Source of the DNA: Bacteroidales bacterium
GTDB taxonomy: Bacteria > Bacteroidota > Bacteroidia > Bacteroidales > GCA-2748055
Length of the DNA stretch: 58,864 nucleotides
NCBI GenBank assembly: GCA_029931975.1
Contig: JAOZQY010000017.1
Span: 1 to 58,864 of the forward strand
Direction: 5' to 3'
This document shows, one piece after another, positions 36,678-45,651 of this stretch (its first letter is position 1; every line of letters begins with the position of its first letter). The translations under genes were made by a program, and so were the position numbers. The notes under the pieces are model-generated. The model made no database searches, was not told the DNA's origin, and saw nothing but the letters and a program-made list of their open reading frames with translations.

Positions 36678-36715
36678 GCCCTTAACTCAAAGTTTTTCAC
36701 TAATTTTATCTGCGG

Positions 36716-37618
36716 ATGAACACTACCCAAATATGGATAAAGGCATTTAGACTGCGGACTCTACCGCTGGCACTTTCTGCCACAACGCTGGGTAGTTTGG
36801 TGGCACATGCCGAGAACCGGTTCCGCTGGAGTGTATTTATATTTGGCACCCTGACCACTCTCTTCCTGCAGATCCTTTCCAACCTTGCCAATGATTATGG
36901 TGATGCCCGCAAAGGAACCGACAGTGAGCATCGTATCGGACCTCTTAGGGTGACTCAGTCGGGAATGGTATCCAAAAAGCAGATCGAGTGGATGATTGGT
37001 ATCTTTGTGCTGCTGAGTCTTTTATCGGGCTCCCTATTGATCTGGTTTGGCTTGCGGGGCGACAATATGTTGCTCTACGGGCTCTTTTTCCTCCTTGGTA
37101 TTTCTGCCATCTATGCGGCAGTTAAATATACCATTGGAAAGCGCCCCTACGGATATAAGGGCTTAGGTGATATCATGGTATTTATCTATTTCGGGATCCT
37201 GGGAGTGGCAGGCACCTATTTTCTTCATACACACACGCTGCATCCCAGCATTTTGCTGCCTGCCTCTTCAGTGGGCCTCTTCAGTATGGGGGTGCTGAAC
37301 CTGAATAATCTAAGGGATCATGAAAATGATGCCGTGAATGGGAAGAATACCCTGGTGGTACGTATGGGAGTTCAATGGGCCAAAGCTTATCATGTGATCC
37401 TGTTGCTTACTGCCCTGGTACTGGCTGTTATCTATACCGTCCTCAATTTTGAATCCTATTATCAGCTGATTTTCCTGCTTCCTGTACCGCTGCTGATTTC
37501 TGATATCAACAAGGTAATTACCAATACAGTTCCTGTGGAACTGAACAGGGAGTTGAAACGACTGGCCATGGCGACCCTTCTTTTTTCGATTTCATTTGGA
37601 ATTGGATTGGTGCTTTAG
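36716..37618 (+). CDS. menA: 1,4-dihydroxy-2-naphthoate polyprenyltransferase
   Basis: 300-aa integral membrane UbiA-family prenyltransferase that attaches the polyprenyl tail to DHNA. It has about eight helices. The first Asp-rich site is NDYGDARKGTDSEH (about residue 60), and the second is NLRDHENDAVNGKNTLVVRMG (about 200). The start WIKAFRLRTLPLALSATTLG is typical of MenA. Its stop is followed immediately by the menC start. Confidence 0.94.
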   Translation: MNTTQIWIKAFRLRTLPLALSATTLGSLVAHAENRFRWSVFIFGTLTTLFLQILSNLANDYGDARKGTDSEHRIGPLRVTQSGMVSKKQIEWMIGIFVLLSLLSGSLLIWFGLRGDNMLLYGLFFLLGISAIYAAVKYTIGKRPYGYKGLGDIMVFIYFGILGVAGTYFLHTHTLHPSILLPASSVGLFSMGVLNLNNLRDHENDAVNGKNTLVVRMGVQWAKAYHVILLLTALVLAVIYTVLNFESYYQLIFLLPVPLLISDINKVITNTVPVELNRELKRLAMATLLFSISFGIGLVL

Positions 37619-38665
37619 ATGGTCCGGGCATCCTATATAAGGCATCCCCTGGTATTTGTCAGGCCTGCAGGCACCTCTCGGGGCGTCCTGGACCAGAAAC
37701 CCTGCTGGTATATCAAACTTACTTCAGAAGAAGGCATCACCGGAATTGGTGAAGTCTCTTTTATTCCGGGTCTCAGTGTGGAGGAGCTGGAGGATTTGGA
37801 GAATAAACTGGACCATGTTTGCAAACTGATCAGCAGGGGGGAGATGGACCCGCTGCAAACGCTTCCGTCCATGCCAGGGGTGCAATTTGCACTTGAGATG
37901 GCTATCAAGGATCTGGAAACTGGGGGGAAGCGTATCCTCTATCCTTCTGAATTTACAGAAGGCCTTCAGGGGATGCCAACCAATGGATTAATCTGGATGG
38001 GTCCAAAACCCTTTATGATCAGTCAGATCAGGGAGAAAATGCATCTTGGTTTCAAGGTGCTGAAGTTGAAGGTGGGTTCACTGAACTTTACGGAGGAACT
38101 GGAGATGGTGAGGTGGATCCGTTCCGAATTTGGAGAGGGCGACCTGGAGATACGGCTGGATGCCAATGGTGCCTGGACACTTGTTGAAGCCATGGGAAAG
38201 ATGGAACAGTTAGCTCGCTCAGGTATTCACTCCATCGAACAACCTCTTGCTCCGGGGCAGCTGAATGACATGGCACAGCTTTGCCGCGATTCGATTATTC
38301 CGGTGGCCCTTGATGAGGAATTGATTGGAATAAGCGATCCGACCGAGAGGAGTGCACTCCTGGAGGAAGTGAAGCCAGCATATATAATTTTGAAGCCTGG
38401 TTTGCTGGGTGGGTTTTCGGTGGCGGCCCACTGGATTGCACTGGCCGGGGTTTATGGGATCGGATGGTGGATTACTTCAGCTCTGGAGTCAAACCTCGGA
38501 CTCAATGCCATCTCACAGTGGACCTTTCAACTGGAAGCAATAAGGCACCAGGGACTGGGAACGGGGGCGCTTTACACTAATAATATTCCCTCCCCGCTGG
38601 CCCTGACGGGCGAGCAACTCTGGTTCAGACCCAAAAATAAATGGAACCTGAAAACAATCCTGTAG
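37619..38665 (+). CDS. menC: o-succinylbenzoate synthase
   Basis: 348-aa enolase-superfamily enzyme that dehydrates SHCHC to o-succinylbenzoate. The catalytic set is present: KLKVGS (Lys pair, about residue 142), RLDANGAW (metal Asp, about 178), SIEQPLAPG (metal Glu, about 207), ALDEEL (metal Asp, about 231) and ILKPGLLGGF (catalytic Lys, about 259). Complete. The menE start lies inside its last 25 bases, so the two are translationally coupled. Confidence 0.93.
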   Translation: MVRASYIRHPLVFVRPAGTSRGVLDQKPCWYIKLTSEEGITGIGEVSFIPGLSVEELEDLENKLDHVCKLISRGEMDPLQTLPSMPGVQFALEMAIKDLETGGKRILYPSEFTEGLQGMPTNGLIWMGPKPFMISQIREKMHLGFKVLKLKVGSLNFTEELEMVRWIRSEFGEGDLEIRLDANGAWTLVEAMGKMEQLARSGIHSIEQPLAPGQLNDMAQLCRDSIIPVALDEELIGISDPTERSALLEEVKPAYIILKPGLLGGFSVAAHWIALAGVYGIGWWITSALESNLGLNAISQWTFQLEAIRHQGLGTGALYTNNIPSPLALTGEQLWFRPKNKWNLKTIL

Positions 38666-39759
38666 TGAAGAACCCTCCAGTTTTACCGGAACCCATCCTT
38701 TTGGAAGGCATTGGTTTTACGCTGGAAGCTTTGCTGGATTATTGCAAAAAACAATCCAAAGATTTATCCCTGCCCCGGTGGAGAAGAGATGTAAGCTCTT
38801 TTATAGCGCTATTCCTGGATCCTAAAAGCAGCAAGATTATTCAGAAAAGCAGTGGTTCCACCGGCGATCCCAAATCATTCACTCTTTCCAGAGAGGCCAT
38901 GTGTTTAAGTGCGGAAAGAACCCTCCGCTATATAAATCTTAAAAGGGGCGATCGTGCCCTTCTTGCACTTCCCATCCACTATATTGCAGGAAAGATGATG
39001 GTGGTGAGGGCCCTTCTGGGAGGATTGGACCTGGTGCTGACAGAGCCCTCTTCCCGACCCTTAAAGGATCTGTCCGGAGTAATCGATTTTGCAGCTATGG
39101 TCCCCCTTCAGATCGAGGAATCGCTCCAGGGGGGTGATTCCCTGGAGCAGATTTCCAAACTGATTATAGGTGGAGGTGAACTGTATCCTGCTACCCGGAA
39201 GAGACTCGCTTCCATGCTCAGGCCCGAAGTCTTTGAAACTTTCGGAATGACAGAAACCTATACTCATTTTGCATTGAAACGGATCAATGGTCCCGATCCA
39301 CAATCTGATTTCCGCCTGCTGGAGGGAGTTCAGATTCAACTTGATTCCAGGGGCTGCCTTGAGGTGGAGGTAAGCGGGATCACTTCCGGAGCACTGCTCA
39401 CCAATGACTTGGTGGAGCTAAACATGGCGGGCGATGGATTCTCCTGGCTGGGAAGGTTCGATAACCTGATCAACAGTGGGGGTATAAAAATTATTCCCGA
39501 GCTGCTGGAAGGACAGGCCAGGGAAGCCATCGGGCATGATTGCATCGTCTTGTCAGAACCGGATCGGAAACTGGGCATGCGACTTGTTTTGCTGGTGGAG
39601 TTTGAAGGCAGCGATCCGCCCATTATCAGGTGGCTTGAACTTTTACGCCGCCGCCTTTCTGCCTATGAGATACCCCGACGGGTATTGACCGTCCAAACTC
39701 TTCCGAGAAATCCTTCCATGAAACCCGACAGAACATCTGCCCGGAGATTATTGTTATAG
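38641..39759 (+). CDS. menE: o-succinylbenzoate-CoA ligase
   Basis: 372-aa ANL-family adenylating enzyme activating o-succinylbenzoate with CoA. P-loop KSSGSTGDPKSFTLSREAM (about residue 75), core motif FETFGMTETYTHFALK (about 198), and the hinge WLGRFDNLINSGGIKI (about 267). The C-terminal subdomain is short but present (LPRNPSMKPDR). It is shorter than the Bacillus enzyme (about 480 aa) but normal for Bacteroidota. Last gene of the men cluster; menH is not found in the cluster. Confidence 0.92.
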   Translation: MEPENNPVVKNPPVLPEPILLEGIGFTLEALLDYCKKQSKDLSLPRWRRDVSSFIALFLDPKSSKIIQKSSGSTGDPKSFTLSREAMCLSAERTLRYINLKRGDRALLALPIHYIAGKMMVVRALLGGLDLVLTEPSSRPLKDLSGVIDFAAMVPLQIEESLQGGDSLEQISKLIIGGGELYPATRKRLASMLRPEVFETFGMTETYTHFALKRINGPDPQSDFRLLEGVQIQLDSRGCLEVEVSGITSGALLTNDLVELNMAGDGFSWLGRFDNLINSGGIKIIPELLEGQAREAIGHDCIVLSEPDRKLGMRLVLLVEFEGSDPPIIRWLELLRRRLSAYEIPRRVLTVQTLPRNPSMKPDRTSARRLLL

Positions 39760-39790
39760 TAATTAATTACTTAACCAATTCAATGTCAAA

Positions 39791-40120
39791 ATGAAAGCAT
39801 TAAAAATTATCATGATTATTGTGGGGGTTCGGGTGGCCGCCATTCTGATTGTTCCTCTGTTCTCACCCGCCAATGCCGAAGTAAGCGCAGAGACGGAGAC
39901 TGCCTTTGTACAGTACCTGGATTATGATGAATCCACAGGCCATTCCAATCATACCGGACCCTATGAAGAGTTTACCACCTCCTATGGCAAATTGAGCGAA
40001 TATGTCATCACCAATGGTCTGGAGCTTACTGGTGAGGCTTTTGAATTCTATGTTACCGGAATGATGCAAGAATCCGATAATTCCAAATGGGAGACCCTAA
40101 TTGCTTTTCCTTTGAAATAG
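39791..40120 (+). CDS. GyrI-like effector-binding remnant with lost internal domain
   Basis: 109-aa frame. It begins with a membrane anchor (MKALKIIMIIVGVRVAAILI) of the kind that starts membrane-bound SRPBCC/GyrI-like proteins. It ends with the second half of a GyrI-like domain: HTGPYEEFTTSYGKLSEYVI, NGLELTGEAFEFYV and KWETLIAFPLK. Family members I recall are over 300 aa, with an SRPBCC domain between. Here the anchor runs into the GyrI tail within about 25 residues, so the middle appears deleted in frame. It may be made as a short protein but should not bind a ligand normally. It lies between menE and the Cys-cluster gene. Confidence 0.62.
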   Translation: MKALKIIMIIVGVRVAAILIVPLFSPANAEVSAETETAFVQYLDYDESTGHSNHTGPYEEFTTSYGKLSEYVITNGLELTGEAFEFYVTGMMQESDNSKWETLIAFPLK

Positions 40121-40121
40121 G

Positions 40122-40802
40122 ATGGAAAGCAAGGAGATCAAGCGGGTTTTTTACAGAGATGGCTATCGGCTGGCGCATGAGCACCTTGATCAGGGGATCA
40201 CTGTTTCAAATCTAAAAATGGCCATTGCTCAACTTTACCAGGCAGTGGATGATCTGCTGGAATCCTTCCTGGAGCGTTCTTGCAAAGATGGAATACCGGC
40301 CGACTGCAAAGAGGGCTGTTCCTGGTGCTGTTTTCAGGAAGTATTTGCCGTAAGCCATGAATTTCTCTATCTCCAGGAGTATGCAAAGCAGAATTTTTCG
40401 GAAGAGGTGAGGGAGCATATCCTTGCCAGGGCCCAGGAAAAGGTGATGCTAAGCATGAACAAGCCGCTGGAGGAGCAGCTAAAGATAAGATCTGCCTGTC
40501 CCTTCCTTAATGAAGGGAGTTGTGTGGCTTATGAGGCAAGGCCCATGGCCTGCCGGATCTACCTCTCTTCATCGCTACGCTCCTGCAAAAGAGATTATGA
40601 TCTGCCTGGCAATCAGAAAAGCATCCCCGACCTGTTTGAGTTTCCACTTCTGGCCGGTCGTATGCTCAATGAAGGATTTGTGGCCTATCTGAAACAATCA
40701 GGCCTCCCTTCATCCGAACTGCCCATCGAGCAGGGATACAGCTCCATGATTACTCTGGGGCAGACCATGGAGGACTGGATTGGGGGGGGCAGCACTTCTT
40801 AA
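40122..40802 (+). CDS. YkgJ-type cysteine-cluster protein
   Basis: 226-aa cytoplasmic protein of the YkgJ/Fe-S-type zinc-cluster family (CxxxCxxCC). The first cluster is CKEGCSWCC (about residues 64-72) and the second includes CPFLNEGSC and RPMACRIY (about 126-150), with SLRSC after it. These cysteines probably bind iron-sulfur or zinc; the function of the family is not established. It starts two bases after the GyrI-like frame and may share its transcript. Confidence 0.8.
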   Translation: MESKEIKRVFYRDGYRLAHEHLDQGITVSNLKMAIAQLYQAVDDLLESFLERSCKDGIPADCKEGCSWCCFQEVFAVSHEFLYLQEYAKQNFSEEVREHILARAQEKVMLSMNKPLEEQLKIRSACPFLNEGSCVAYEARPMACRIYLSSSLRSCKRDYDLPGNQKSIPDLFEFPLLAGRMLNEGFVAYLKQSGLPSSELPIEQGYSSMITLGQTMEDWIGGGSTS

Positions 40803-40870
40803 TAGCATAATAACTCCATGTTCCATATCATACCCTGAGGTGTATTGATTCCATTTATCTATATTCGCGT

Positions 40871-42085
40871 ATGCAAAAGATCACCATTGGAATTATTCGT
40901 GAAACCAAGACACCACCCGATAAGCGGGTTCCTTTAACACCTTCTCAATGTAGCTCTCTGCTTGAGCGTTACGATCAGTTGGATATACTGGTTCAGCCTT
41001 CGGATTACCGTTGTTTTTCCAATGATGAGTATCGTACTGCAGGAATAGCACTTTCAGAGGATATCACTTCCTGTGATATCCTGATGGGTGTGAAGGAGGT
41101 GAAACAGGATGCCCTGATAGACCAGAAGACTTATCTCTTCTTTTCCCACACAGCCAAGAAGCAGCCTTACAACAGGGAACTCTTGCAGCAGGTGGTTCGA
41201 AAGGGAATCAGGCTGGTGGATTATGAATATCTGACCGATGAAAAGGGTATGCGAGTGGTGGCTTTTGGCCGATGGGCCGGTGTTGTTGGGGCTTATAACG
41301 GTTTGAGGGCTTATGGTTTGAAGGGAGGGGATTTCGATCTGAAGCCTGCCCATGAATGCTTTGATCTGGAGGAGTTACGCCTGGAGTTGAAGAAGGTGGA
41401 GTTGAACAATATACGTATTTTGCTTAGCGGTGGAGGACGGGTGGCAGGTGGAGCCCTTGATATCCTTGACCATGCTGGGATCAGCCAGGTGAGTCCGGAA
41501 GATTTCCTGGAGCTTAGCTATGACCATTCGGTATATACCCGTCTCGATCCCTGGCACTATACCCGAAGGAAAGATGGAACAGCCTTTGATTTTGCTCACT
41601 TCATGAAGCATCCTGAGCAGTATGAGAACAGCATTATGCCCTATGCGGCCCGCACCAATATTTTTGTGGCCTGCCATTTTTGGGATCCGAAGTCACCGGT
41701 GATGATAAGCAGAGAAGCCCTGGCTGGAGGGGACTATCCCGTCTCCCTGGTGGCCGATATCAGTTGTGATATAGATGGGCCCATTGCTCCTACCATAAGG
41801 GCCTCTACCATAGCTTCTCCTTTTTACGGTTATGATCCAGCCACAGGCAGTGAAACAGGAGCTTTTGATAAAGGAGCCATTACAGTAATGGCGGTAGATA
41901 ATCTTCCCGGAGAGCTTCCCAGGGATGCATCGGCCGACTTTGGTGAAGCATTAATTGCAAATGTGATCCCAGAATTACTTGGCGAAAGGGATAGTGGCAT
42001 GGTGGATCGTGCCTCCATTGTTGCCAATGGCGTGCTTACTGACCTTTATGGCTACCTGGAAGACTACCTGGCAGGAAAAGAGTAG
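40871..42085 (+). CDS. Alanine dehydrogenase/saccharopine dehydrogenase (Lys1)-like oxidoreductase
   Basis: 404-aa NAD(P)-binding protein of the AlaDH/PNT fold. N-terminal domain: TIGIIRETKTPPDKRVPLTP, VKEVKQDALIDQKTYLFF and SHTAKKQPYNREL. The nucleotide-binding part starts at IRILLSGGGRVAGGALDIL (about residue 175). The C-terminal half has VSLVADISCDIDGPIAPTIR, as in lysine-forming saccharopine dehydrogenases of the Lys1 type. The substrate is probably an amino acid or imino acid; saccharopine-like chemistry is inferred. A stand-alone plus gene, convergent with the amino-sugar operon, with adjacent stops. Confidence 0.78.
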   Translation: MQKITIGIIRETKTPPDKRVPLTPSQCSSLLERYDQLDILVQPSDYRCFSNDEYRTAGIALSEDITSCDILMGVKEVKQDALIDQKTYLFFSHTAKKQPYNRELLQQVVRKGIRLVDYEYLTDEKGMRVVAFGRWAGVVGAYNGLRAYGLKGGDFDLKPAHECFDLEELRLELKKVELNNIRILLSGGGRVAGGALDILDHAGISQVSPEDFLELSYDHSVYTRLDPWHYTRRKDGTAFDFAHFMKHPEQYENSIMPYAARTNIFVACHFWDPKSPVMISREALAGGDYPVSLVADISCDIDGPIAPTIRASTIASPFYGYDPATGSETGAFDKGAITVMAVDNLPGELPRDASADFGEALIANVIPELLGERDSGMVDRASIVANGVLTDLYGYLEDYLAGKE

Positions 42086-42802
42086 TTAATTCAGCAAAGA
42101 CTGTTCCACCAGGCATTCCACATTTGGGTGCTGCCAGAGATGGGAAGCGGGGAGGTCATTTGAGACTTTGCCTTCAAGGAATTTTCCGGCGATTTCCTTT
42201 TTCCCGGGCCCGGAAACCAGCATAATAATTTTTCGTGAGCTCAGGATCTCTTCCATGCCCAGTGTAAGCCCGTATCCGGGTAAGTTTTCCATAGATGCGA
42301 TCATGGCATGTTGGAGTGATTTTTCACTGAGGGAGGCCACATGAGCCTTAGCCTGAAGTTGCGGGCCTGGTTCATTCAGTGCCAGATGTCCGTTCGCTCC
42401 CAATCCCAGGATGCATATATCGATTGGACCCTCTCTTTTTAGCCGGGTACTGATTCTAAGACACTCCTCTTTTGGATCATCGGGATCGGAGTGAAATGAG
42501 ATGTAGCGATCCGGTGAAATATGGAGCGGCATGAGCAGCTTCTTTTGCAGGAAATATTCACATGATACCGGGTGCATCTCCGGTATTCCGCCCCACTCAT
42601 CCAGCTTGATGATTCGTAGTAGCTTGAATATTTCTGGTTTTTCCTTTGCCTTTATGGCCAGTTCCTGGTAAAGTCCATCGGGGGATGCTCCCGTTGCCGC
42701 GCAGAGCAAAAGCCTGGGCTTTTTCTCTAACTCATCCTTGACCAGGGAGGCGGAAAAGCTGCTCATCTCCTGGAAATCTTTGCAGTATGTGATATTCATC
42801 AA
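42086..42802 (-). CDS. NagB/AgaI-type amino-sugar-6-phosphate deaminase/isomerase
   Basis: 238-aa enzyme of the glucosamine/galactosamine-6-phosphate isomerase family. Key stretches: LLLCAATGASPDGLYQEL (phosphate loop, about residue 31), IKLDEWGG (catalytic Asp, about 65), CILGLGANGHLALNEPGP (about 130) and LTLGMEEILSSRKIIMLV. The ILGLGxNGHLALNEP form is closer to AgaI (galactosamine-6-phosphate) than to classical NagB, which I infer from memory. It is the last gene of the minus operon and overlaps the Gfo/Idh/MocA gene by 4 bases. Confidence 0.85.
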   Translation of the reverse strand: MMNITYCKDFQEMSSFSASLVKDELEKKPRLLLCAATGASPDGLYQELAIKAKEKPEIFKLLRIIKLDEWGGIPEMHPVSCEYFLQKKLLMPLHISPDRYISFHSDPDDPKEECLRISTRLKREGPIDICILGLGANGHLALNEPGPQLQAKAHVASLSEKSLQHAMIASMENLPGYGLTLGMEEILSSRKIIMLVSGPGKKEIAGKFLEGKVSNDLPASHLWQHPNVECLVEQSLLN

Positions 42803-43884
42803 TCTCTATTTTTCCACAGGTCATAGGGCTTGGCTGCATCGGTTTTGAAGGGTAGCTCCACCTTTTTACCTTTTCCGGCCGATTCGTAAGCCGCAAAGAC
42901 AATCTCCATTACGGCCCTGCCATCTTCACCTGTTACCAGTGGCTGTTTATCGTTTTTCACACAATCTACAAAGTGTTCCATTTCCTGGGGGAAGCCGTAG
43001 TTCCAATTTTCTTCGTACATGGTATAGCTCCAGCCCACCGTGTTTCCCGCTTTCTCTACGGCATAGCCGATCCCCTTGTTGCTGTATGTCTGGATGGAAT
43101 TTCCCTGGAGCACATCTGCATAGGCCACTCCTTCACTACCGTGGATCTCGGCCCGGTCGTCCATGCCGCCCGGCTTGGTCCAACTCTCTTCGGCCAAGGC
43201 GGTGACCCCGTTTTCAAACTCCAGGATAATAATGCTGTTATCCTCACCTTTTGTCTTTTCCATATGAACGGTGGTACTCATTTGGGCATATACCGATTTA
43301 ACGGGATTCTTGTTATTGATCCAGCGAAAGAACTGGAAGGCATGGCAGCCCATATCCATGGTGACACCACCTCCAGAGCGCTCCACATCCCAGAAATGCG
43401 GGGCATGGGGACCGTCGTGTTTTTCCGATTGCTTCAATAAAATTGGCTTTCCCAGGGCGCCTTCATCTAAAAGGCTCTTCAACCTTACATACTTGGGGGT
43501 GAAACAGAGTTCTTCGGCATACATAAGTTTCACCCCAGCTGTCTTGCAGGCTTCAATCATTCGGTCCGCTTCAGCCAGATTTAAGCAGAAGGGCTTTTCC
43601 ACTACGATATGTTTTCCTGCTGCAGCTACCTTCAGTGTGATTTCACAGTGCAGGTGGTTGGGGGCTCCCAGTATCACCATATCAATTTCTTCCATGGCCA
43701 GCATGGCATCCAGATCGGTGAAGTGCCCTGGAATATTAAACTTTTCGGCAAATTTACTGGCATGACCCGGGGTGGGTGACATGACTGCCAGGAGTTCTGC
43801 GTCCTTGATTTTTTGAAAAGAATCGGCATGAATGGAGGCAATGAATTGAGACCCGATCAATCCTACCCCTACTTTTTTATCCAT
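42799..43884 (-). CDS. Gfo/Idh/MocA-family oxidoreductase
   Basis: 361-aa NAD(P)-dependent sugar or cyclitol oxidoreductase. Rossmann N terminus VGVGLIGSQFIASIHADSF, then MVILGAPNHLHCEITLKVAA and HIVVEKPFCLNLAEAD (EKP motif, about residue 96). The C-terminal half has WDVERSGGGVTMDMGCHAFQ and ALAEESWTKPGGMDDRAEIHG. The DMGCH stretch holds the usual catalytic His area. The substrate is unknown. Its start overlaps the ROK gene by 16 bases and its end overlaps the isomerase by 4, so the three are tightly coupled. Confidence 0.88.
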   Translation of the reverse strand: MDKKVGVGLIGSQFIASIHADSFQKIKDAELLAVMSPTPGHASKFAEKFNIPGHFTDLDAMLAMEEIDMVILGAPNHLHCEITLKVAAAGKHIVVEKPFCLNLAEADRMIEACKTAGVKLMYAEELCFTPKYVRLKSLLDEGALGKPILLKQSEKHDGPHAPHFWDVERSGGGVTMDMGCHAFQFFRWINNKNPVKSVYAQMSTTVHMEKTKGEDNSIIILEFENGVTALAEESWTKPGGMDDRAEIHGSEGVAYADVLQGNSIQTYSNKGIGYAVEKAGNTVGWSYTMYEENWNYGFPQEMEHFVDCVKNDKQPLVTGEDGRAVMEIVFAAYESAGKGKKVELPFKTDAAKPYDLWKNRD

Positions 43885-44762
43885 TTTAGTGCAGTTTTGG
43901 GCTTATTTTGTGCATCCGGACAGAGCGCTGCGGCGCCCAGGATGGCAATGTTTTCTGTGTTGGTAAAGCGAACCTGGAAGTTTTCCAGGACCGAGGGGAA
44001 TGGAATGGAAGAAATGGAGCGCCACATGGCCTCTTCGTAAAGCTTGTGGGCTGCAGCTACCGATCCCCCGATAATCACCAGGGGCGGGTCCACTGCCATA
44101 ATGATGGTTTTGATGGCATTTCCCAGGTGGGTTCCATAGCTGTCGAAGGCCTTCTGTGCGTTCTGGTCTCCCTTTGAGGCTGCTTGGGCCAGCTCCTCGC
44201 CATTTTTTCCGTACTGACGCTGGAAAAATGGTCCCCCGGTGTATTCTTCATAGATTCCGTCCAGGTAGGGCATGGTTCCGAATTCACCTGAGCAGCAATG
44301 TGCATCCGGAATCAGCTGACCGTTTTTAACGATTCCCGAACCCATGCCGGTCCCCAGGGTGATGCCCACGAAATCGGGATGGTCTGCATGGGCCCCATAT
44401 CGGTATTCGCCTATGGCAAAGCAGTTTGAGTCGTTGTCAATATATACCGGCGTGTTGAACTCCTCCTCCAGGATCATTTTCAATTGAATAGCCTTCCAGT
44501 TGGGGATGTTCAGGACGTCGTAGACAGCACCACTCTCCCGGTCCACCAATCCGGGGACCCCTACGCCAATTCCGCTTACCTTTTTATCCATCAGCTGCCT
44601 CACCAGCTTGATGATGATCCCTACGGCGTCCATGGGATCTTCGGACGATTGATTGAGTTTTTCGGTAAGCTGTTTCTGAAGGATGCCTGCAGAAACTTTC
44701 CCGGCGGCCACTTTGGTGCCTCCCAGGTCCACTCCAATAAGGGTTTGATTTTCTTTTTTCAT
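43869..44762 (-). CDS. ROK-family sugar kinase
   Basis: 297-aa cytoplasmic sugar kinase (glucokinase-like ROK). ATP loop GVDLGGTKVAAGKV (about residue 9), VGVPGLVDRESGAVYDVLNI (about 67), YIDNDSNCFAIGEY (catalytic Asp, about 105) and GITLGTGMGSGIV (about 133). The zinc site is reduced to HCCSGEFGTMP: the full ROK CxCGxxGC motif is not seen, so the metal site looks divergent. Probably phosphorylates a hexose or amino sugar for the isomerase downstream. Confidence 0.88.
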   Translation of the reverse strand: MKKENQTLIGVDLGGTKVAAGKVSAGILQKQLTEKLNQSSEDPMDAVGIIIKLVRQLMDKKVSGIGVGVPGLVDRESGAVYDVLNIPNWKAIQLKMILEEEFNTPVYIDNDSNCFAIGEYRYGAHADHPDFVGITLGTGMGSGIVKNGQLIPDAHCCSGEFGTMPYLDGIYEEYTGGPFFQRQYGKNGEELAQAASKGDQNAQKAFDSYGTHLGNAIKTIIMAVDPPLVIIGGSVAAAHKLYEEAMWRSISSIPFPSVLENFQVRFTNTENIAILGAAALCPDAQNKPKTALKWIKK

Positions 44763-44773
44763 AGAGGCTTATC

Positions 44774-44992
44774 TCAGTTGAAGTGCCGGGTGTTATCCTT
44801 GGCCTTCTTATCTTTCCATCTGTCCATATTTCTCAGACTGATGATTAACCCGATACCTCCAATACCCAGCAGGGCATATCCCAGTGGCCGGATCATGGCC
44901 AGCCTGATGGTAAGCATAATGCCAATTACCAGCAGCACCATGCTGACGGCCCACATGGCACGGTAATCACGTGGTTTTTTCTGTTGGTACAT
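44774..44992 (-). CDS. Small two-helix membrane protein
   Basis: 72 aa. A basic N terminus (MYQQKKPRDYRA) precedes two predicted membrane helices (WAVSMVLLVIGIMLTIRLAM and LGYALLGIGGIGLIISL), followed by a charged tail (RNMDRWKDKKAKDN). Lies 5 bases after the rpe stop and 11 bases before the ROK start, so it is co-transcribed. Function unknown. Confidence 0.7.
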   Translation of the reverse strand: MYQQKKPRDYRAMWAVSMVLLVIGIMLTIRLAMIRPLGYALLGIGGIGLIISLRNMDRWKDKKAKDNTRHFN

Positions 44993-44997
44993 GAGTC

Positions 44998-45651
44998 CTA
45001 GTTGTTCTTAAGATTTGTAATGACCTGAAGGGGATCGCTGGCCGAGAAGATGGTATTTCCCACCACAAAAACATCCACACCTGCTTCGATCAGGCTTCCA
45101 ATATTGGTTTCAGTTACACCGCCATCCACCTGGATCAGAGTATCCGCTCCGGCTTCAGTGATCATCTTCTTTAACTTTCTTATTTTGGCATAGGATTGCT
45201 CAATGAATTTTTGTCCCCCGAAACCCGGATTCACAGACATAATCAGCACCATATTCAGGTCCGGTAGTATGTTTTCAAGCAGTGACACATCGGTGTGTGG
45301 ATTCAGGGAAACAGCCGGTTTCATGCCCAGTTCTTTAATCCGGTGAATGGTGCGATGAAGGTGGGTGCAGGCTTCATAATGCACTGTGAGCCAATCTGCT
45401 CCAGCTTCGCGATAGGCCTCCAGATATCGGTCCGGATCCACAATCATCAGGTGGACATCCAGGGTTTTTTTAGCCACTGATTTAATCTGCCTGATCACAG
45501 GGAAACCAAAGGTGAGGTTGGGTACAAATACACCATCCATAATATCGAGGTGCAAAAGGTCTGCTTCAGAGCTGTTAAGCATCTCAATTTCGCTCTCCAG
45601 GTGGAGAAAGTCGGCAGTTAAAATAGAGGGTGCAATTAAATGGTTGCTCAT
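44998..45651 (-). CDS. rpe: Ribulose-phosphate 3-epimerase
   Basis: 217-aa TIM-barrel epimerase of the pentose phosphate pathway. IAPSILTADFLHLESEIEML at the start, HLDIMDGVFVPNLTFG (metal His/Asp, about residue 35), LDVHLMIVDPDRYL (about 67), MSVNPGFGGQKFIE (about 139) and IQVDGGVTETNI (catalytic Asp, about 173). Complete. First gene of the minus operon with the ROK kinase and oxidoreductase, divergent from the second TonB receptor across a 104-base AT-rich spacer. Confidence 0.95.
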   Translation of the reverse strand: MSNHLIAPSILTADFLHLESEIEMLNSSEADLLHLDIMDGVFVPNLTFGFPVIRQIKSVAKKTLDVHLMIVDPDRYLEAYREAGADWLTVHYEACTHLHRTIHRIKELGMKPAVSLNPHTDVSLLENILPDLNMVLIMSVNPGFGGQKFIEQSYAKIRKLKKMITEAGADTLIQVDGGVTETNIGSLIEAGVDVFVVGNTIFSASDPLQVITNLKNN

